From Cyanobacteria bacterium UBA9579 (lineage in GTDB: Bacteria; Cyanobacteriota; Vampirovibrionia; Gastranaerophilales; UBA9579): a stretch of DNA of 9,091 nucleotides. The stretch's first letter is position 1; each line of letters begins with the position of its first letter. The DNA lies in NCBI GenBank assembly GCA_003499585.1, contig DNSU01000216.1, positions 5,529-14,619 of the forward strand, in the 5' to 3' direction. Under the pieces are notes generated by a model. It did not search any database and was not told the origin of the DNA. It saw only the letters and a list, made by a program, of their open reading frames with translations. Positions 6,416-9,091 of this stretch are shown here, one piece after another. The position numbers and the translations under genes are program-made.

Positions 6416-6865
6416 ATGAAAAACTATTATGATATTTTAGAAATCCATCCTGATTCTGGTCTGGAAGTAATAGAAGCAGCACATAAAGCTTTATTTAAGT
6501 TTTACAGTCCTAAAAATTACAGTGATCTGGAAGATAAAATTCAGGCAAAAAGAAGGCTAAGCCAGATAAAAGAAGCTTATAAAATACTCTCTAATCCTAA
6601 GAAAAAAGCAAAATATGATAAATATTTTAAAGAAACAGGCGGTCACGTAGAAATTCGTAAAAGTCCTATGGAAATTATTCTTACTTTCTTTGTATTAGCA
6701 TTACTTATAGTAATTACAGGAAAGTTCATAGGAGATTTTTTCTTTAAATACTTTGCAAAAATAACAGTTAGCATAGGAAATTCACCAACATTGAGTGCAA
6801 TTTTGCTATTGATGGTAATAGGAATCTCTATACATTTTATCTGGAAGAATTTTAGACAAAAGTAA
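6416..6865 (+). CDS. Membrane-anchored J-like domain protein lacking the HPD motif
   Basis: Residues 2-71 have the shape of a J domain: helix I YYDILEI (4-10), helix II with EVIEAAHKALFKFY (17-30), helix III, and the typical helix IV end AYKILSNPKKKAKYDKY (54-70). The Hsp70-stimulating HPD that should sit between helices II and III, usually in a KYHPDKN context, is replaced by KFYSPKN (28-34). An HPD tripeptide is present at 11-13 but just after helix I, where it cannot do this job. Two hydrophobic helices follow (about 86-107 and 124-143), so the J-like part probably faces the cytoplasm from the membrane. Such J-like proteins can act as adaptors instead of Hsp70 co-chaperones (inference). 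ATG 6416 has only a weak GGA upstream. The next gene lies 70 bases downstream on the same strand. Confidence 0.85.
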   Translation: MKNYYDILEIHPDSGLEVIEAAHKALFKFYSPKNYSDLEDKIQAKRRLSQIKEAYKILSNPKKKAKYDKYFKETGGHVEIRKSPMEIILTFFVLALLIVITGKFIGDFFFKYFAKITVSIGNSPTLSAILLLMVIGISIHFIWKNFRQK

Positions 6866-6866
6866 G

Positions 6867-6900
6867 TATTTTAGCATTATCAATTTGTTGTACTAAAATA
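6867..6900. promoter_or_regulatory. Inverted repeat overlapping a possible promoter before the zinc-ribbon gene
   Basis: TATTTTAG (6867-6874) and CTAAAATA (6893-6900) are perfect 8-bp arms with an 18-base spacer, just after the stop of the J-like gene. The same bases contain a candidate promoter, TTAGCA (6871-6876), 17 bases, TAAAAT (6894-6899), so each arm covers one promoter box. It could be an operator or only a weak hairpin after the J-like gene; with no G+C-rich stem it is a poor terminator. Confidence 0.35.
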
Positions 6901-6935
6901 ATTTTGGCTTAATCCACTAAATTAAGGAGTATCAT

Positions 6936-7202
6936 ATGAATATATTAAACGAACTTGAAAAAATATCTCAGTGGGCAGATATAATAAAACTTCCTTTTAA
7001 AATAGAGCAAGTGGAAGATAGAGTAAAAATTCTTGAAGAAAAACATGATCCATATAAATGTCCTGCTTGTCATAATGGAAAATTAAAACTTACACATGCC
7101 TATGAAACCATCAGGGAATGGCAATGTAATACTTGTAATGAAGAAATTAATCAGGAATATGATTATCAAGCAAAAGAATATTTACCAAGAATCCAACCTT
7201 AA
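6936..7202 (+). CDS. Small coiled-coil and zinc-ribbon protein (88 aa)
   Basis: A strong ribosome binding site, AAGGAG at 6924-6929, stands 6 bases before ATG 6936. The N-terminal half is helical: an amphipathic stretch (ELEKISQWADIIKLP, 6-20) and a short heptad-like segment EQVEDRVKILEEK (24-36). The C-terminal half is a four-cysteine zinc ribbon, CPAC (42-45) and CNTC (64-67), with 18 residues between the pairs. This is the arrangement of small structural zinc ribbons that bind nucleic acid or protein. There is no membrane segment. I do not recognise a named family. It may be co-transcribed with the J-like gene or have its own promoter in the 70-base gap. The TAA stop lies inside the first copy of an 11-bp direct repeat. 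Confidence 0.85.
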   Translation: MNILNELEKISQWADIIKLPFKIEQVEDRVKILEEKHDPYKCPACHNGKLKLTHAYETIREWQCNTCNEEINQEYDYQAKEYLPRIQP

Positions 7203-7243
7203 ATAACGATAGCAAAAACTGATCTATATAGATTAAATAACGA
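7199..7243. repeat. 11-bp direct repeat with a palindrome between the copies
   Basis: TTAAATAACGA occurs at 7199-7209 and at 7233-7243, 34 bases apart. The first copy contains the TAA stop codon of the zinc-ribbon gene. Between them lies the perfect 12-bp palindrome ATCTATATAGAT (7222-7233). It may be a small local duplication or the footprint of an insertion event. Confidence 0.5.
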
Positions 7244-7276
7244 CTTACGGATGCAGGAACGCTGAAAAAATCATTA

Positions 7277-7321
7277 GCACCACCTGTTTGAGCCTGACCA
7301 ACGAGAAGGCGAGTTTGGTGC
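7277..7321. repeat. Imperfect hairpin GCACCA...TGGTGC
   Basis: The outer arms GCACCA (7277-7282) and TGGTGC (7316-7321) are perfect, and the inner arms GCC (7292-7294) and GGC (7308-7310) can also pair. The segments GTTTGAGCC and GGCGAGTTTGG give it a repeat-element look. There is no T-run directly after it, so it is not a typical terminator. Confidence 0.5.
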
Positions 7322-7387
7322 GTCATTTATTAATATAATAATATAAGTTCCTAGCAGCCGTAATAATCAGCGGGTTTTTCTTTTTTG

Positions 7388-7429
7388 GTTCGTTTTTTCT
7401 TTTTGTTGCGGTAAAAAGAAAAAATGAAC
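7388..7429. repeat. Long A/T-rich hairpin (17-bp stem)
   Basis: TTTTTTCTTTTT (7393-7404) pairs perfectly with AAAAAGAAAAAA (7413-7424) around the loop GTTGCGGT. The stem continues outward as GTTCG/TGAAC with one G-T wobble, 17 base pairs in all. Further homopurine/homopyrimidine flanks could lengthen it. It probably belongs to the repeat cluster and is not a gene-end terminator, as both neighbouring genes end more than 125 bases away. Confidence 0.6.
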
Positions 7430-7480
7430 ATAAGAAAAAAAAGAGAATTTTGAATTGGTGCATAATTACAACATTGAATA

Positions 7481-7509
7481 GATCCCGGATCAAGTCCGGG
7501 ATGACAATG
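7481..7509. repeat. Dispersed GC-rich hairpin repeat, copy 2
   Basis: GATC, then the perfect stem CCCGGA (7484-7489) and TCCGGG (7495-7500) with loop TCAAG, then GATGACAATG (7500-7509). The frame GATC...GATGACAATG is shared with 19-53, while the stem sequence differs; compensatory change in the stem suggests that the folded form matters. Read on the minus strand it codes CHPGLDPGSI, a peptide often mis-annotated in many bacterial genomes. Confidence 0.75.
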
Positions 7510-7558
7510 CAGCGATATTGAGATTATTAGGCGAAGCCAAAGGATGATATATAACCTT

Positions 7559-8227
7559 TTATGATTTAAGATTATTCTTTCTTGCATAGTTTGCATATTG
7601 ATGTGCCAGTCTTGTTGGCTCAGGCAGTCTGTATTTAGTCGTACAGGCTAAAACTATTTCTGTTGCCTTGTCAAGAGTTATTTTATTGCCTATAGATACA
7701 TAGACAGGATTAACTTTATCCTTTGTACGAAGCACATTCCCAATAATTTTATTATGATAAATCAATGGAACATAACTTCCTTTCTTAGGTGGAAGCTCTT
7801 TTTCAGGTTTTCCTACTAATATTGATTTAGCACAACCTATAGTTATATGTCCTGTCAAAACACCAATATGACTTGCTATACCCAGTTTTCTAGGATGACT
7901 GATCCCATGTCCGTCAGCTATAATAATATCCGGCTTGGTTTTTACTTTTTCAAGCGCATTAATAATAACCGGTGCTTCTCTAAAAGCAAGCAACCCGGGG
8001 ATATACGGAAAATCAGTTTCCTGAAAATGGTGAACCTGTTCAACAAGTTCAAGTTCGGGAAAAGACAAAATACAAACTGCAGCATAAAGGATTCCTTGCT
8101 GCATAAAAGCAGGCTGACTTACATCAACACCTGCTATATAATCTATTTTTTCGAACATATTCTGCTCAATAATTTTATCAGCAAGCTCTTTTTGTAGTTT
8201 TATAGCTTCTTTTGGTGAAATAATCAA
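7559..8227 (-). CDS. nfi: Endonuclease V
   Basis: 222 aa, full length for the family. Endonuclease V cuts DNA (or RNA in some lineages) at the second phosphodiester bond 3' to hypoxanthine, the product of adenine deamination. All signature motifs are present: GVDVS (33-37) with catalytic D35, the wedge PYIPG (74-78) with Y75, FRE with E84, DGHGISHPRKLGIASHIGVL (105-124) with D105, K134, PVYVSIGN (174-181) and YRLPEPTRLAH (199-209) with H209. These match D43, Y80, E89, D110, K139 and H214 of the Thermotoga enzyme with a steady offset of five after the wedge. The start is TTG at 8227: an in-frame TAA lies two codons upstream, and the first ATG (residue 24) would remove the conserved N-terminal helix. 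AAAGGAG lies rather far (14 bases) upstream, overlapping the end of the DUF2892-like gene, nine bases away. No clear terminator follows, only the hairpin repeat at 7481-7509. Confidence 0.96.
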   Translation of the reverse strand: MIISPKEAIKLQKELADKIIEQNMFEKIDYIAGVDVSQPAFMQQGILYAAVCILSFPELELVEQVHHFQETDFPYIPGLLAFREAPVIINALEKVKTKPDIIIADGHGISHPRKLGIASHIGVLTGHITIGCAKSILVGKPEKELPPKKGSYVPLIYHNKIIGNVLRTKDKVNPVYVSIGNKITLDKATEIVLACTTKYRLPEPTRLAHQYANYARKNNLKS

Positions 8228-8236
8228 ACTTTAAAA

Positions 8237-8560
8237 CTAGACTCCTTTACCAATTTCGGCTTCTTTAATTTGATTTTGAATTTCTCTTCTGATTTTTCTC
8301 ATTTTCTTGATTACCCTGAATTTATGAATATTTTTTAATCTTTCTTCTTCATAATGCCCATAATCAGGCCTTGTAATGCCATGTTTTTCAAGCATATAAG
8401 CAATAAAGCTAAATCCGCTAAAACCAGCCTGTACTAGAGCTACACCGGTAAGTCCACCTAATAATAACCAGCGTTTGTTGAATCTTGATAGTAAGATGCT
8501 TGCCAGTGTTAAACTGCCTGCTGATAAAAATATGGCATTTCTTGTTTTTATTGTCCCCAT
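8237..8560 (-). CDS. DUF2892-like small membrane protein with basic tail (107 aa)
   Basis: Residues 1-62 match the DUF2892 pattern: a polar start, helix I (about 9-25), a turn with FNKRW (27-31), and helix II (32-56) ending in LVQAGFSGFSFIAYMLEKHGI. In the family this last part usually reads LQSxFTGFCPxxxhLxxxGh; here the Cys-Pro is replaced by Ser-Phe (51-52). The protein then carries an unusual charged tail (63-107) with Arg/Lys clusters (RVIKKMRKIRREIQNQIKE, 82-100), likely an amphipathic helix on the cytoplasmic side. The ATG at 8560 follows the strong site GGAGG with a 4-base spacer. It ends in TAG nine bases before the endonuclease V start, so these two share a transcript. The CBS gene lies 74 bases upstream on the same strand. 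Function is unknown; the family assignment is from memory of the motif. Confidence 0.75.
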   Translation of the reverse strand: MGTIKTRNAIFLSAGSLTLASILLSRFNKRWLLLGGLTGVALVQAGFSGFSFIAYMLEKHGITRPDYGHYEEERLKNIHKFRVIKKMRKIRREIQNQIKEAEIGKGV

Positions 8561-8634
8561 ACTACCTCCATATTATCTTGAGTAGTGCTCCTAAGACTTC
8601 AGTCGGTAACATAAGTTAAGTGGTAATATTAACC

Positions 8635-9081
8635 TTATCTTGTTGACATGGCAGGTTCAGAAACTTCTTCGAGAAATTTATATATTTTAAATGGTTCTTC
8701 ATCGCTTCTTACAGCTAAATCTGCCTGCGCTATTATACCTGCAACTTTGTTATCATCATCAACTATAATAATACGTCTTATTTGATTATCTTCCATTAAG
8801 TTCATTGCAGATTCTACAGAATCATCAGGCCCACAGGTAACAGGGTCTGAAGTCATACAGTCTCTGGCTGACACATTGGACGGCGTAAGATCGTTTCCTA
8901 CAACATACAGACAAATATCTCTGTCTGTAATTATTCCAACGAGTCTGCCTGTTTCGTGAGAATCTATAACAGGGACACTGCCGCAATTCATATCTTTCAT
9001 AATATCAACAGCAACATTAACAATATCTTCCGGAGTGCAACACTCAGGATGATGCGTCATTACCTCACTGCATTTTCTCAT
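8635..9081 (-). CDS. Tandem CBS-domain protein (148 aa)
   Basis: Two CBS domains make up nearly the whole protein: CBS1 about 6-60 (VMTHHPECCTPEDIV; GSVPVID; LVGIITDRDI) and CBS2 about 74-128 (DCMTSDPVTCGPDDSVESA; IRRIIIVDDD; VAGIIAQADLA). Such pairs form a Bateman module that binds adenine nucleotides such as AMP, ATP or SAM; the G-h-h-T-x-x-D signature is complete in CBS1 (GIITDRD, 49-55), while CBS2 has GIIAQAD (115-121) with Thr replaced by Ala. No effector domain is attached, so it probably regulates a partner. The C-terminal 20 residues are a short charged tail. The start ATG at 9081 fits the common MR/K-x-VMT family start, but the window ends ten bases upstream, so no ribosome binding site can be seen and a further upstream start cannot be excluded. 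The stop is TAA. It is likely first in the run with the DUF2892-like and endonuclease V genes. Confidence 0.92.
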   Translation of the reverse strand: MRKCSEVMTHHPECCTPEDIVNVAVDIMKDMNCGSVPVIDSHETGRLVGIITDRDICLYVVGNDLTPSNVSARDCMTSDPVTCGPDDSVESAMNLMEDNQIRRIIIVDDDNKVAGIIAQADLAVRSDEEPFKIYKFLEEVSEPAMSTR

Positions 9082-9091
9082 GCCAATTTCT

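Larger units (their letters stand above)
7203..7558. other. 356-base gene-free stretch made of repeat debris
   Basis: No convincing gene is present. An open frame on the minus strand (7351-7596) reads low-complexity Lys/Arg/Phe runs and the sequence CHPGLDPGSIQ, the familiar translation of a dispersed hairpin repeat, so it is rejected as a protein. From left to right the stretch holds the second direct-repeat copy, a GCACCA/TGGTGC stem (7277-7321), a 17-bp A/T-rich stem (7388-7429), and the GATC-hairpin-GATGACAATG repeat (7481-7509). Local G+C peaks differ from the surrounding genes, in line with an accumulation site for non-autonomous elements between two unrelated transcription units. Confidence 0.65.

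Noticed and set aside
6936..7202. Toxin-antitoxin or transposon-linked zinc-ribbon assignment
   Set aside because: No partner gene with a toxin-like fold and no transposase is nearby, and the ribbon pattern alone is not specific.
7351..7596. 81-codon minus-strand open frame
   Set aside because: It overlaps the end of the endonuclease V gene, is low complexity (Lys/Arg/Phe runs from the A/T hairpin) and contains CHPGLDPGSIQ from a dispersed repeat. No ribosome binding site supports it.
7847..8197. 116-codon plus-strand open frame
   Set aside because: It is antisense to endonuclease V, which has every catalytic motif.
8622..8634. GGTAATATTAACC near-palindrome after the CBS gene as a terminator
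   Set aside because: The symmetry is broken by an unpaired base, the G+C part is two pairs, and no T-run follows on the minus strand.

Overview
The window is a strongly A+T-rich bacterial stretch. It carries single-copy housekeeping and hypothetical genes with Shine-Dalgarno sites (GGGAGG, AAGGAG, GGAGG), short spacers and short operons. No phage, plasmid, IS transposase, CRISPR, rRNA or tRNA gene is visible. A [4Fe-4S] family 4 uracil-DNA glycosylase, endonuclease V, a two-CBS protein and GT-C-type membrane proteins fit many free-living or uncultured bacteria. Base composition and the two dispersed GC-rich hairpin repeats would suit a low-GC candidate lineage (for example Vampirovibrionia/Melainabacteria-like), but that is only a guess; nothing here fixes taxonomy.

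Layout. Bases 1-258 are non-coding: a short hairpin repeat at the left edge, an inverted repeat resembling a degenerate CIRCE operator, and an 11-bp direct repeat in front of a small soluble protein of unknown function (259-627, +). That gene runs head-on into a two-gene minus-strand unit: a 141-aa single-pass protein (2007-2432), translationally coupled through TAATG to a 457-aa polytopic GT-C-like membrane protein (634-2007). A strong hairpin terminator (2448-2476) separates this pair from a 976-aa, almost wholly coiled-coil protein (2480-5410, -). That protein has an internal ~98-residue duplication built on shorter repeats, and its gene has a recognisable promoter of its own. Upstream on the same strand is the family 4 uracil-DNA glycosylase (5632-6261, -).

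A divergent intergenic region with a 14-bp perfect palindrome leads to two plus-strand genes: a membrane-anchored J-like protein whose canonical HPD tripeptide is replaced (6416-6865) and a small coiled-coil/zinc-ribbon protein (6936-7202). A 356-bp non-coding stretch (7203-7558) follows, full of dispersed-repeat debris: an 11-bp direct repeat, a GCACCA/TGGTGC stem, a 17-bp A/T stem and a second hairpin repeat related to the left-edge copy. The right end is a minus-strand cluster: two-CBS-domain protein (8635-9081), DUF2892-like membrane protein (8237-8560) and endonuclease V (7559-8227, TTG start).

Together the window holds two enzymes that handle deaminated bases in nucleic acids (uracil by UDG, hypoxanthine by EndoV), though they lie in separate transcription units. 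It also holds a likely envelope-glycan pair and several uncharacterised proteins. The giant coiled-coil protein is the best candidate for something undescribed; no complete new system can be claimed from sequence alone.
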